From assembly GCF_014652835.1 (NCBI RefSeq), contig NZ_BMZO01000001.1, positions 186,001 through 250,000 on the forward strand: 64,000 nt of DNA, in the 5' to 3' direction. Below are positions 8,553 through 16,537 of this stretch, in pieces. The notes beneath the pieces were generated by a model. It saw nothing but the letters and a program-made list of their open reading frames with translations. It had not been told where the DNA came from and ran no database searches. A program made the translations under genes and the position numbers. Source of the stretch: Limoniibacter endophyticus (lineage in GTDB: Bacteria > Pseudomonadota > Alphaproteobacteria > Rhizobiales > Rhizobiaceae). Each line of letters starts with the position of its first letter. The first letter of the stretch is position 1.

Positions 8553-9299
8553 TTACTCCGCCAATATCCGTGCCTTTTCTTGATCAGTAAATGTCACATA
8601 GCGATTCATAGGGTCCATGCCTCTGAGGATGCTGGCCTTATCATTATTAGAAGCAGTACGGTAAAGGAGGCACTCAGTGCGCAATTGGCGAATCAAAGGA
8701 GTGGTCGCAGGAATGGGGTTTCGATGATAGGGCGATTTTGAGTCTTCGTAGTGGCCCACTATGTCGTCGAGTACATGACTAGCAACTGCCGATGCAGCCC
8801 TATACTGGGATAATAGGGAAGGATAATTTTCATCAGCAGTACTAAGAAAATTATGCAGCGACATTAAATCTGATGCAAATTCGCGGTGAACCTTTGAAAG
8901 ACTATAGATGGAGGTGGTTGCTTTATCCCAGCCATCAACCATGCCTGGAAGGTTGCTATCATACGCATTGCTAATCCTGCGAAACAACTCAGATAGATAA
9001 TTGGCGTCTGCGATAATCTCATTGCGAAGATTCACAAATGCCTGATCCTTCAAGTGCCTTGTGTTTATGTGAGCCGCATAAACAGTCGCCGCGCCACCCG
9101 CCAAAGCCAACACTCCAGCCGCAAGGGTCTGATACTTCTCTAACCATGTGAAAAGTACGAAATCGCCAAAGAGATTATAGCTAACCAAAAAACAAGCTAC
9201 GAACGCCCCGCAAGTTGATCGGTGCCAGACAAAAAAGACCATTGTGACAATGTAAAAAACCGCAACAGCGAAAAGCAGTTGCCTCCAAGAACGCAGCAT
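8553..9299 (-). CDS. Membrane-anchored protein, probable lysogenic cargo
   Basis: The ATG at 9299 is chosen because GAGGGG lies just upstream on this strand and because a longer frame would run into the opposite DUF6511 gene. The 248-aa product has two or three membrane segments in its first ~75 residues (LLFAVAVFYIVTMVFF, then LAAGVLALAGGAATVYAA) and a long helical cytoplasmic part. The strand and lower G+C differ from its neighbours, typical of a moron expressed from the lysogen. Superinfection exclusion is one possibility, not shown by the sequence. Confidence 0.6.
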   Translation of the reverse strand: MLRSWRQLLFAVAVFYIVTMVFFVWHRSTCGAFVACFLVSYNLFGDFVLFTWLEKYQTLAAGVLALAGGAATVYAAHINTRHLKDQAFVNLRNEIIADANYLSELFRRISNAYDSNLPGMVDGWDKATTSIYSLSKVHREFASDLMSLHNFLSTADENYPSLLSQYRAASAVASHVLDDIVGHYEDSKSPYHRNPIPATTPLIRQLRTECLLYRTASNNDKASILRGMDPMNRYVTFTDQEKARILAE

Positions 9300-9372
9300 C
9301 TTCCACCCCTCAATCGGTAGGGACGATGCCAGCTTAAGAATACACGCGCAATATATGGGAGCGCTTGTCCCC

Positions 9373-9729
9373 ATGACCTTCACGCCTTCACACGTAAACA
9401 ACACGCCTGCTGTATGCCATTGCTGCGGCAAACATGCATCTGGAATCGGGATCGGCGAGCTTCGCCGTCCCGGTGATGATCCGCGCTTTCTTTGTCAGGA
9501 ATGCCTGATGATCGTCGAGCACATCAAGAACGTGCGACGGTTCGATCCGTACGAACTTCAGGCTCTCGACGGCGGCATAGATGCCGTCGGTAGCTACCTT
9601 GAGCAGGTTGGCAAAACCGATCTAGCAGACATGAGCGAAGAGGAGGCGCGTATGGTCGTTAAAGCTGCATGGCAAGGCAGTGCCGATCGGCTTCGATCGG
9701 TTATCGCGAAGGGCGAGGCGCCTTTTTAA
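9373..9729 (+). CDS. DUF6511 domain protein
   Basis: A CxxC pair (CHCCGKHASGIG) and a second CxxC (CQECL) form a likely zinc site at the N-terminus. They are followed by the helical pattern ALDGGIDAVGSYLEQVGKT that I associate with DUF6511 in alphaproteobacterial phages. Function unknown. An ATG at 9355 is also in frame, but GGGAG favours the ATG at 9373. The 3' end meets the convergent DUF982 gene with a four-base overlap. Confidence 0.6.
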   Translation: MTFTPSHVNNTPAVCHCCGKHASGIGIGELRRPGDDPRFLCQECLMIVEHIKNVRRFDPYELQALDGGIDAVGSYLEQVGKTDLADMSEEEARMVVKAAWQGSADRLRSVIAKGEAPF

Positions 9730-9959
9730 TCAGCGAGAAAGCCCGCCTTCTTGGCAGCTTGGACGAACTCGCGATGCGCGTCATCGATCGAGCCGCCTTC
9801 CATAGCTGCAAGAAGCGCCGTTCGTGCCGCCATCGTGTCAATGGCGGACCAACCTTTATCTTCCAAGATCAATCGGGCCGCTTCTTCAACAGACGTAACG
9901 ACGCGCTTTGTGTTGCTGCCGACCCAGATTGCGACAGGAGTTTTGAACCAATGACGCAT
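9726..9959 (-). CDS. DUF982 family protein
   Basis: The 77-aa product fits DUF982 closely: WFKTPVAIWVG at the N-terminus, then VTSVEEAARLILEDKGW, an Ala-rich helix and FVQAAKKAGFLAD at the end. The family is abundant in Rhizobiales and has no established function. The ATG at 9959 is preferred over a TTG at 9980. It runs antisense across the beginning of the short ORF that precedes the primase gene. Confidence 0.6.
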   Translation of the reverse strand: MRHWFKTPVAIWVGSNTKRVVTSVEEAARLILEDKGWSAIDTMAARTALLAAMEGGSIDDAHREFVQAAKKAGFLAD

Positions 9960-10025
9960 TACTCGACTGTGCCACGTCAAGCGGCAAACGACAACACGAA
10001 GGAGGCCATCCTTGTCGCATCTTAA
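9951..10025 (+). CDS. 24-aa ORF coupled to the primase start
   Basis: CAGGAG lies ten bases before the ATG. The peptide MTHYSTVPR is followed by QAANDN, the same motif found in proven genes here, which argues that this frame is translated. It ends inside the primase gene, and its last codons contain the AAGGAGG that serves the primase TTG start. It may act as a leader that opens the primase ribosome-binding site. Too short for firm support. Confidence 0.4.
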   Translation: MTHYSTVPRQAANDNTKEAILVAS

Positions 10026-12195
10026 TCTCGCCCTTTCCTACGCCGCCCAAGGCTGGCCGGTTTTTCCATGTAGATCGCATGAGGAAATCGATCCAGACAC
10101 AGGCGAAATCCTTGCGCCAAAAACCCCGAAGACCAGCAACGGCTTCAAAGGCGCGACCAAGATGGAGCGCATTATCCGCAAGTGGTGGGAGGAGCGATAT
10201 CCAGACGCGGCCATTGGCCTGCCTACCGGCTCGGCGACGGGCTTTTTCGTGCTGGACGTCGACAACAAGCCGGGCGGAGCAAATGGCTTCGAATGGCTCG
10301 ATGAAATGGTGGCGGAACATGGTCCGCTGCCAAAGACCGCGCGAGTCGTCTCACCAAACGGCGGTGAGCATATCTACTTTAAATACGTACCAGGCACGCG
10401 CAATCGCGGAGCACTTGGCGCAGGCGTCGATATTCGCTCCGAAGGCGGCTACGTGTTGGCCGCTGGCAGCGTCATGGGCGGCGGTCGTGAATATAAATGG
10501 CTCGATGATACTCGCGAGATTGCAGACGCGCCTGCGTGGCTCCTAGACCTGCTTTTGGCCAAGTCTGCTCCGGAGCGCACAACGTACGACCTTAAGCCAG
10601 TCACCAATAACGCCTATGTTGACGCCGCTGTAAACAAGGAGCTAGCAGACCTTGCGTCGACGCCCATGGGTGGTCGCAATAACGCGCTCAATGATGCTGC
10701 ATTTGCACTTGGCACTTTCGTCGGTGCGGGAGCTCTGTCGGAAAGCGAGGCACGTGCCTTGCTGCAAGACGTGGCGCGAGGATGGGGCCGGGACTGGGTT
10801 CGCTGCGCAAAGACCATCGAGAACGGGCTAAAGGCTGGCATGGCGCAGCCCCGGTCGATACCGGAATCAACCGTCGTGACGCAGGACAACACGCGCCTGG
10901 TGGATATCACGCGCATGATTGCGAACGGCCTGGCGAAGGGTCGCGTCGAGACTATGCAGAATAATGCATTGCCCGCCGCAATTGATGCAGCAAACGACAG
11001 CAGCGAACCGGAAAGCGTAGACCTAGAAGCCGAAAACGACAACGAGCCGCAGGGCGCAATCGTCGCCACTGCGTTCAAATGGATCGACCCGAAAACCCTG
11101 CCGCGCCGCGAGTTTGCTTACGGAAAACACTTGATCCGCAAGTACGTATCCGTGACCGTTTCGCCTGGTGGGCTTGGTAAAACATCGCTCAGCATCGCCG
11201 AAGCGCTGGCAATGATATCCGGCAAGCCGCTGCTTGGGACAAAGCCACAGCGCCGTCTCAATGTGTGGGTTTTCAATGCAGAAGATCCGCGCGACGAAAT
11301 GGAGCGCCGCATCATGGCTGCCTGTATTCGGTATAACTTGAAACCAGAAGACATTGAGGGGCATCTGTTTCTGGATAGCGGGCGCGAGCAGGAGCTTGTC
11401 GTCGCTGTCGAAGACAAGAAGGCCGGCGTGCGTATGCAGCAGCCAATTGTCGAGGCCATCGTCGAGCAAATCACGCGCTACAAGATCGACGTGATGATTG
11501 TCGATCCGTTCGTTTCCACGCACGGCGTCAACGAAAACGACAACGGTGCAATCGACAAGGTTGCAAAGTTGTGGGCGCAAATCGCCGACAAGACAAATTG
11601 CGCCATAGATATTGTCCACCATCTGCGCAAGGTGTCGGATCGGGAGGCGACGGTCGAAGACGCTCGCGGAGCGGTGTCGCTGATTGGTGCGGCTCGCTCG
11701 GTGCGCGTTCTCAACCGCATGTCATCAGATCAGGCGAAAGAAGCGGGCCTTAATGAGGCGGATCGGTTCGGTTATTTCTCTGTCGCATATGGCAAGAGCA
11801 ACCTGTCACCGCTATCGCATGCACTTGACTGGCGCCATCTCGATAGCGTGGCGCTTGGAAATGGACAGGGGCTGGCGCAGCCACAAGACCATGCGCCGGT
11901 CGTCGCGCAATGGAAATGGCCAACCGCTGAAGAGATGATCGAAGAGCTGACCTCCGAGCAGCGCGAAGCGATCCGAGGCGCAGTCAATGGCGGAACCTAT
12001 AAACAAGCGCCGCAGGCGAAGGATTGGGTCGGCAAGGCTGTCGCCTACGCGCTTGACCTTGATCTGGAGGACGAAACCGAAAAGCGCCGGGTCGTCGCCG
12101 TAGTTAAGGCTCTGACGAAAGAAGGAATGCTAAAGAAGGTCGAGGATCGAGATCCGATACAAAGGAAGGTAACGACGTTCATGCGGGCGGCGTGA
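10012..12195 (+). CDS. Bifunctional primase-helicase (Prim-Pol plus RepA-like ATPase)
   Basis: Translation is assigned to TTG because AAGGAGG is placed seven bases upstream and the conserved N-terminus NLALSYAAQGWPVFPC starts there. Residues 1-190 match the Prim-Pol (bifunctional DNA primase/polymerase) domain, with VLDVDNKPGG and the His-bearing GGEHIYFKY. A linker with AANDS/ENDN motifs follows. Then comes a RecA-fold helicase with GGLGKTS (~387-393) and the Walker B strand VMIVDPF (~495-501), and a final small helical domain. At 727 aa it can both prime and unwind phage DNA. A terminator follows at once. Confidence 0.9.
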   Translation: MSHLNLALSYAAQGWPVFPCRSHEEIDPDTGEILAPKTPKTSNGFKGATKMERIIRKWWEERYPDAAIGLPTGSATGFFVLDVDNKPGGANGFEWLDEMVAEHGPLPKTARVVSPNGGEHIYFKYVPGTRNRGALGAGVDIRSEGGYVLAAGSVMGGGREYKWLDDTREIADAPAWLLDLLLAKSAPERTTYDLKPVTNNAYVDAAVNKELADLASTPMGGRNNALNDAAFALGTFVGAGALSESEARALLQDVARGWGRDWVRCAKTIENGLKAGMAQPRSIPESTVVTQDNTRLVDITRMIANGLAKGRVETMQNNALPAAIDAANDSSEPESVDLEAENDNEPQGAIVATAFKWIDPKTLPRREFAYGKHLIRKYVSVTVSPGGLGKTSLSIAEALAMISGKPLLGTKPQRRLNVWVFNAEDPRDEMERRIMAACIRYNLKPEDIEGHLFLDSGREQELVVAVEDKKAGVRMQQPIVEAIVEQITRYKIDVMIVDPFVSTHGVNENDNGAIDKVAKLWAQIADKTNCAIDIVHHLRKVSDREATVEDARGAVSLIGAARSVRVLNRMSSDQAKEAGLNEADRFGYFSVAYGKSNLSPLSHALDWRHLDSVALGNGQGLAQPQDHAPVVAQWKWPTAEEMIEELTSEQREAIRGAVNGGTYKQAPQAKDWVGKAVAYALDLDLEDETEKRRVVAVVKALTKEGMLKKVEDRDPIQRKVTTFMRAA

Positions 12196-12201
12196 AAAAA
12201 G

Positions 12202-12225
12202 AGGGGCTTCGGCCCCTATTTCTTT
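12202..12225 (+). terminator. Rho-independent terminator after primase-helicase
   Basis: AGGGGC and GCCCCT pair around a TTCG tetraloop, followed by ATTTCTTT. It ends the replication transcript seven bases past the primase stop codon. Confidence 0.85.
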
Positions 12226-12227
12226 AC

Positions 12228-12268
12228 TAGGCTAATTGACTTAGTAGGCTAATTGGCCTATATATAAT
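12228..12268 (+). promoter_or_regulatory. Promoter with two direct repeats (operator candidate)
   Basis: TTGACT (12236-12241) and TATATA (12259-12264) are 17 bp apart, a good sigma-70 promoter, with TATAAT overlapping four bases downstream. TAGGCTAATTG occurs twice, 17 bp apart, covering both the -35 box and the spacer, and AGGC-N6-GGCCT-like symmetry lies in the second copy. A regulator binding both repeats on one face of DNA would block polymerase. It drives the small-gene cluster that follows. Confidence 0.55.
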
Positions 12269-12347
12269 GCACCAACCACGCAAGACGGCTTCTGCCTGAT
12301 CTGGTTGCGGTGAAACAGCGGGAGACCGCGCAACTGAGGAGAATGGG

Positions 12348-12515
12348 ATGACGCAGACCTTCGAAATGAACGGCAAGAGCTACACCACAGACAAGGCAAC
12401 GCTCGATGTTCTCCGCTCCATAGTCCCCGCAGCCAAAGCAGCGAACGATTTCTCCGCTGTCGCAGCCATCATGATCCTCGGTCAACAGACCGGACGGGTT
12501 CGGGAGGTGGCGTGA
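12348..12515 (+). CDS. Small phage protein, 55 aa
   Basis: GAGGAG precedes the ATG and the stop overlaps the next ATG (TGATG), so this short frame behaves as the first gene of a coupled pair. The peptide starts MTQTFEMNGKSYTTDK, continues as two helices and contains AANDFSA, a relative of the AANDN motif. No known family. Confidence 0.6.
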   Translation: MTQTFEMNGKSYTTDKATLDVLRSIVPAAKAANDFSAVAAIMILGQQTGRVREVA

Positions 12516-12823
12516 TGCAGAACGTTAAGACCGATCTTGAACTGGCGAGAGATCTTCTGGCCTATCTACGGCAGCAGCCTCTCGATTGGGACGATGACAT
12601 AAACGCCGTAGCGCGGTGCTTAGACAAGCTCGTCGCTTTCAACGATCTAGCGACGCCAGCGCTAGAATTTTACCGAGACGCTTTTCAGCTTCACCCAAAA
12701 CGCGGCCCTACCGGTATCAATCACTCCGAATGGCTACCGAAACCCGCTCTGTTAGAGGACTGCGGTAACAAAGCCTTGGACGCCTTAGCCGCCATCGCCA
12801 AAGCCACCGGCGACGCAGCCTAA
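12515..12823 (+). CDS. Helical phage protein, 102 aa, unknown function
   Basis: The ATG is coupled to the stop of the 55-aa gene. Mostly helical, with an acidic N-terminus (DLELARDLLAYLRQQPLDWDDD) split by loops and an Ala-rich C-terminal helix. I do not recognise the family. It belongs to the small-gene cluster behind the promoter at 12.24 kb. Confidence 0.55.
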   Translation: MQNVKTDLELARDLLAYLRQQPLDWDDDINAVARCLDKLVAFNDLATPALEFYRDAFQLHPKRGPTGINHSEWLPKPALLEDCGNKALDALAAIAKATGDAA

Positions 12824-12893
12824 ACCACACCAACGCTTACGGCGCCCCTGAGTATTCGCGTGGCCCGCAAGACACAACGAGAGGAATGGGAAG

Positions 12894-13277
12894 ATGGCAG
12901 ACCCAAAGCCAACACCAGCAATGAGGCGGGCGCTTGAAGCTCTCGCCTCTAGTGATCTTGGGAAGCTCCGGTGCGGTGATTTTTACAAGGCTATGGCTGT
13001 CACTCAGCGCGGGAAGTACCTGGTAATGAGTCGCATGGAAGAACGCATGTGGATTGAGCGATGCAGTTTTGGTTCTGACGGCGGCGGGTTTGAGATAACC
13101 CCATGCGGATTAAAGGCAATCGGGCTTGATGAACGAGCCGAGGCTTTGATCTCCGGTAAGCCTCTCGAAAAGCTAGATACAGACCAGATCAGACGCAATC
13201 ACCAGGAGTTTTTGGACGGGCTTTCAAAAGCGTCCGATGCACTTGAATGCGTCTTAGCCACCACCTCCCAACCCTAA
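12894..13277 (+). CDS. Possible winged-helix phage protein, 127 aa
   Basis: GAGAGGAATGGGAAG provides the ribosome-binding region. The first 80 residues alternate helices and strands in a manner compatible with a winged-helix fold (MRRALEALASSD, KYLVMSRMEERMWIERC, GFEITPCGLKAIG), where a MarR-like wing would fall at the Gly-rich GSDGGGF. A regulatory role is an inference from this pattern. The C-terminal helix may mediate self-association. Confidence 0.5.
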   Translation: MADPKPTPAMRRALEALASSDLGKLRCGDFYKAMAVTQRGKYLVMSRMEERMWIERCSFGSDGGGFEITPCGLKAIGLDERAEALISGKPLEKLDTDQIRRNHQEFLDGLSKASDALECVLATTSQP

Positions 13278-13349
13278 CCCCACCCACCCCGCTTCCCGAC
13301 CCTTACCCCGGTCTGGTCGCACAACACAGCAACGCGCAATCTTGACCAA

Positions 13350-13592
13350 ATGACGGAATCGACATTGATGGAGTGCATGGCTATCCGTCAAATGACCAAC
13401 ATTGAATTCCGTGCCATACGACAGAGGCTGGGCCTTACGCAGGCCCAGCTTTCGCATGTCCTGCAATACTCAGCCGCGCTCACGGTCAGTACCTATGAGC
13501 GCGACAAGAACCCGCGTCCGATACCGACGCACGTTGCGATGCTTATGACGGCATATGACGAAGGATACCGACCAAAGGATTGGCCTAAATAG
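13350..13592 (+). CDS. XRE-type helix-turn-helix regulator, small
   Basis: Residues ~17-60 form a Cro/C1-type helix-turn-helix: FRAIRQRLGLTQAQLSHVL, then a recognition helix near VSTYERDKN and an IPTHVAMLMTAYDEGY tail. No clear Shine-Dalgarno sequence is seen before the ATG at 13350, and a second ATG at 13392 would still keep the whole domain. Small one-domain XRE proteins in prophages often act as Cro-like or accessory repressors. A terminator follows. Confidence 0.65.
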   Translation: MTESTLMECMAIRQMTNIEFRAIRQRLGLTQAQLSHVLQYSAALTVSTYERDKNPRPIPTHVAMLMTAYDEGYRPKDWPK

Positions 13593-13621
13593 TTATACGA
13601 AAAATCCATAAAACTACCTAT

Positions 13622-13657
13622 AACCTGCTACTTCTCATGAGGTGGCGGGTTTTTCTT
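13622..13657 (+). terminator. Rho-independent terminator after XRE gene
   Basis: AACCTGCTACTTC pairs with GAGGTGGCGGGTT (13 positions, a few G-T pairs) around a TCAT loop and is followed by TTTCTTT. It closes the small-gene cluster. Confidence 0.75.
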
Positions 13658-13707
13658 TATGTTTGACACGCCTTCCTTTATGCATGTCTTGGGTAGAGGG
13701 CATCCGC

Positions 13708-14007
13708 ATGAAAGCACTGGTAGCGTCTGCGTGCATCGCAGTCATCGCGTTCGTTGGATATTATTTCTGGGGTGAGTACGAGGCACGCGCTCGGCAAGTT
13801 GCGCGAGTGGAAGCCGCCACTGCCAGAAACAAAGCCGACCGTGACGAGATATTCGAACTGGCCAATGCTAACCCCGGCGAAACAGACATGGCTTCGGCTT
13901 GGTGTCGACTGACAGTGATGCGCTTGGACGGCGGCAAGCTTGCTGGCAATAGGGAGGCCGCCAGGCTCGTAACTAACTGCATGCGTTTCGGGCTTCTCTC
14001 AGACTAA
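13708..14007 (+). CDS. Membrane-anchored small protein, 99 aa
   Basis: The ATG at 13708 has GAGGG eight bases upstream and gives a normal membrane anchor (ALVASACIAVIAFVGYYFWG), so the longer in-frame extension is rejected. The rest is a charged helix with two cysteines in the C-terminal part (WCRLTVM, TNCMRFG). Likely periplasmic or inner-membrane. It ends four bases into the convergent 59-aa gene. Confidence 0.55.
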   Translation: MKALVASACIAVIAFVGYYFWGEYEARARQVARVEAATARNKADRDEIFELANANPGETDMASAWCRLTVMRLDGGKLAGNREAARLVTNCMRFGLLSD

Positions 14008-14183
14008 TTCCGCCGCGTCATACCGAGCAACATTTCGCCCATATCGCGATGCTCATAACAGAACCAAGAAGGCTTGCCGCGACCGTAGCCGAAAGCGCCC
14101 CATTCCTTGTAGCCAGGATGTTCGCAATAGTGTTCATAAAGGCCAGATGGTGTCTTTGATGTTGTGCCGGGTTCGTCGCTCAA
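14004..14183 (-). CDS. Small aromatic- and Cys-rich protein, 59 aa
   Basis: The TTG start overlaps the SRAP stop (TTGA), and GGAG sits seven bases upstream inside the SRAP gene. The peptide has YEHYCEHPGYKEWGAFGYGRG and FCYEHRD, a Cys/His spacing that could bind zinc. Comparable short proteins accompany phage DNA-repair genes in Rhizobiales. It is the last gene of the damage-response operon. Too short for a general ORF cut-off, but the coupling and composition support it. Confidence 0.65.
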   Translation of the reverse strand: MSDEPGTTSKTPSGLYEHYCEHPGYKEWGAFGYGRGKPSWFCYEHRDMGEMLLGMTRRN

Positions 14184-14818
14184 GCCGCATCTCCAATCAT
14201 AACAAGCCCATCATCTGCAAGCGGACGCTGTAGCGCTCTCGCTTCATCCCAGCTAGCGCGGAGCCATACGTCTATTTCTTCCATCGTCGTCAGGATCACA
14301 GGCATCGCCTTAGGATGGATTGGCGCAACCACTGCATTGGGTTCGGTAGTTAGGAACGCGAATATCTCATGCTGCGCAGGTTCTTCCTTTGATTTTCGCT
14401 TGCCAGTCCATTGCGTCCAGATGCCTGCGAAGACGAACAGCGGAGCGTCTTCATTCAGCGCAAACCAATGCAATGGCAGCTTGCCATCAGGACCTCGAAC
14501 CTTGCCGTATTCAGAGAACGACGTGGCCGGCACAACGCAGCGGCTTTCCGGACCGAGCCAGCGTCGCCAGTGCGGCGAGGTGGTGTTCCTGATGTTTGTC
14601 ACGCCGCTGTCGTGCTTGCCTTTAAGGAATGTTGGCGGGGTTGGCATGCCCCAACGTGCACGCACAAGCTCACGGCCCTCTGCGCCTTCGCGAACGATCG
14701 GCGCCGGATAGTCCGGATAGACCTTGCCGCCCTCCATGTTGCCCGTGCGATTGTTCATCGTCCGCGTGAACTCGAGAATAGCTTGCGGGCCTTTGGTCAC
14801 GTTATAGAGATTGCACAT
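14180..14818 (-). CDS. SRAP (HMCES/YedK-like) abasic-site cross-linking protein
   Basis: The ATG at 14818 gives MCNLYNV, leaving Cys2 to become the N-terminal nucleophile required by the family. Other SRAP landmarks are TNIRNTT (Asn75, Arg77), FSEY (Glu103) and HPKAMP (His168). The protein forms a thiazolidine link to abasic sites in single-stranded DNA and so protects replication forks. At 212 aa it is typical. It lies 11 bases after the zinc-ribbon gene, in one operon with the Y-family polymerase. Confidence 0.92.
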   Translation of the reverse strand: MCNLYNVTKGPQAILEFTRTMNNRTGNMEGGKVYPDYPAPIVREGAEGRELVRARWGMPTPPTFLKGKHDSGVTNIRNTTSPHWRRWLGPESRCVVPATSFSEYGKVRGPDGKLPLHWFALNEDAPLFVFAGIWTQWTGKRKSKEEPAQHEIFAFLTTEPNAVVAPIHPKAMPVILTTMEEIDVWLRASWDEARALQRPLADDGLVMIGDAA

Positions 14819-14829
14819 CCTCGTTCCTC

Positions 14830-15090
14830 TCAAGCCAATCCGCCAACAAACGCACTCGTATCGCGGCTCTTCAGCAATGCTAGCCTTACATGGCCTTTGC
14901 ATCCACGCTTTTTGCACTTTGCTCGTGACTCAATCTCGTCAAGGTACAGCTGACAGCCTGGCATGGATTCCATCGCATCACTGACGACGACAGTACGGAC
15001 GTGGCCGCACTCCTTGCATGTCAGTTCAAGCTTCTGATGTCCGTCGAGGTCGCGCAGCTGGAGTTCGGCCTTCCAGTTGCTCCTGCTCAT
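14830..15090 (-). CDS. Zinc-ribbon-like protein of the repair operon
   Basis: The ATG overlaps the polymerase stop (TGATG). Two Cys pairs, CKEC (about 26-29) and CKKRGC (about 60-65), bracket a beta-rich core, typical of a small zinc ribbon. Position between polymerase and SRAP suggests a helper that recognises DNA or a partner at damaged forks. That role is inferred from context only. Confidence 0.65.
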   Translation of the reverse strand: MSRSNWKAELQLRDLDGHQKLELTCKECGHVRTVVVSDAMESMPGCQLYLDEIESRAKCKKRGCKGHVRLALLKSRDTSAFVGGLA

Positions 15091-16355
15091 CACCAGAAAT
15101 CCTCTGCCGATGGAATGCGGGTGAAGCTGATCTTGCCGCCAACATTTCCGCCTTTTGGAGGCTTCCAGTCACCGACCGACACGACAGTGCCGGAATAGCG
15201 GCTGTTCAACGCATCGACAGCAGCGCTTGCTTTTTCCCAACGCTGACGTTCGACGTCATCGGCCAACAAAAGGTCGGTCTGGCGCTCTCCAGCTGGCGTG
15301 AGGTCCACCAGCGTCACGCCGACACGGAATGGTGTCGTGGTGCGTCCCAAATCGCGCAAGGCGATATCCCAGCCTTGTTTTAGTGCTGAAAGCACCGCCT
15401 GGTCATCATTGACCATCGGCAGTTTCATCGTGCGCGTCCATCCGTCTTGCCGGAGCGACAGCCAAATCCAAAGGCCGGAGCAGTAATAGTTTTCACGACG
15501 CAACCGGCGAGCAGCCTTAACCAGCAGTAGGCGGGCTATCTCATATGCGGCAGTCATAGACCGCGCCTCTGGCGGCAAGACGCGCGCATGTCCAAATGCG
15601 CCGCGCTGCGATTCTGGTGCCTGGATGTCATACCCGTGCAGGGCGTACCAGAGGCGCTCGCCAGTGACGTTGTTCCATATCTTGCGCATCTGCTTCGGCT
15701 GCGTGTTATAAAGCATCTCGGTGTCGTAGATGCCGAACCTCATCAGCTTCCGGAACATGTTGCTGCCGACGCCGGGCACGTCATCGAGCTTTACCTTAAA
15801 CAGGTGCTGTTCGGCTTCTTGCGGGTGCCATATCGCTAGGCCGCTGCCATACCGTCCTTCACTCTTTTTACCCGCTTTGCACGCCATCTTTGCGAGTTGC
15901 CGATTGGCCGCATAGCCCACGGAGCAGGTGATGAACTGGCCAATATTTTCGCGAAGCCGTGCGCGGATGCGATACGTCAGCAATTCCGGATCGGCGCGCT
16001 GTTCGTCGTCAAGCACACACGTAAGCTCGTCGATGCTCTTTACCGCGTCGATAGGTATGATGGCTTCGAGCTCAGCAAGGATGGCATTGTTTGCGCGGCG
16101 GTACAGATCGGGCTTTTGCACGACCAGAACCATGTCCGGACATAGCTTTTTGGCATCGACAACCGACATGACGTTCTTCACGCCGAACATCTTGGCTTCG
16201 CGGCTGACGGCTATAACCGACGACCGCACACCGCCTTCGTAAGGCACGACGCCGACCGGTTTGCCACGCAGTCGTTTGTCCGCCTGTTGCTCGACCGAGG
16301 CGAAAAAGCCGTCGAAGTCGAGGTAAAGTCTTTCGATTGTTTCTGGTTTGCGCAC
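15090..16355 (-). CDS. Y-family translesion DNA polymerase (UmuC/DinB-like)
   Basis: All catalytic acids are present: Asp13 in YLDFDGFF and Asp109-Glu110 in SIDE. The palm, thumb (helix-hairpin-helix at DDVPGVGSNMFRKL) and little-finger regions follow in order. QTDLLL at 359-364 occupies the place where UmuC carries its beta-clamp peptide. It should copy past DNA lesions. No UmuD partner is visible. A LexA-type box 76 bp upstream predicts SOS induction. At 421 aa the length matches UmuC. Confidence 0.93.
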   Translation of the reverse strand: MRKPETIERLYLDFDGFFASVEQQADKRLRGKPVGVVPYEGGVRSSVIAVSREAKMFGVKNVMSVVDAKKLCPDMVLVVQKPDLYRRANNAILAELEAIIPIDAVKSIDELTCVLDDEQRADPELLTYRIRARLRENIGQFITCSVGYAANRQLAKMACKAGKKSEGRYGSGLAIWHPQEAEQHLFKVKLDDVPGVGSNMFRKLMRFGIYDTEMLYNTQPKQMRKIWNNVTGERLWYALHGYDIQAPESQRGAFGHARVLPPEARSMTAAYEIARLLLVKAARRLRRENYYCSGLWIWLSLRQDGWTRTMKLPMVNDDQAVLSALKQGWDIALRDLGRTTTPFRVGVTLVDLTPAGERQTDLLLADDVERQRWEKASAAVDALNSRYSGTVVSVGDWKPPKGGNVGGKISFTRIPSAEDFW

Positions 16356-16430
16356 CGCATAATTCTCCCTTGGCGCGGCCGCAACGCGCTTTGAAATTCG
16401 ATGATATGATAACGAGCTTTCTTGCTCTGT

Positions 16431-16445
16431 GTTCCTTAAATGTTC
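16431..16445 (-). promoter_or_regulatory. LexA (SOS) box, GTTC-N7-GTTC
   Basis: GTTCCTTAAATGTTC is a perfect match to the alphaproteobacterial LexA operator, GTTC-N7-GTTC. It lies 76 bp ahead of the polymerase gene, in a good position to control the four-gene repair operon. Confidence 0.8.
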
Positions 16446-16537
16446 TTATTCTTCGGAACTGTCAAGACGGTCAATTGTGGCGATGCACAGGGTTGGATTA
16501 CAACCGGAAAAGCGGGTTAGGTTGTAGTTTCTGCAAC

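Noticed and set aside
11023-11622. Minus-strand frame of 199 codons opposite the primase-helicase
   Set aside because: It lies opposite the conserved ATPase motifs, which fully explain the sequence. No binding site and an unnatural residue composition.
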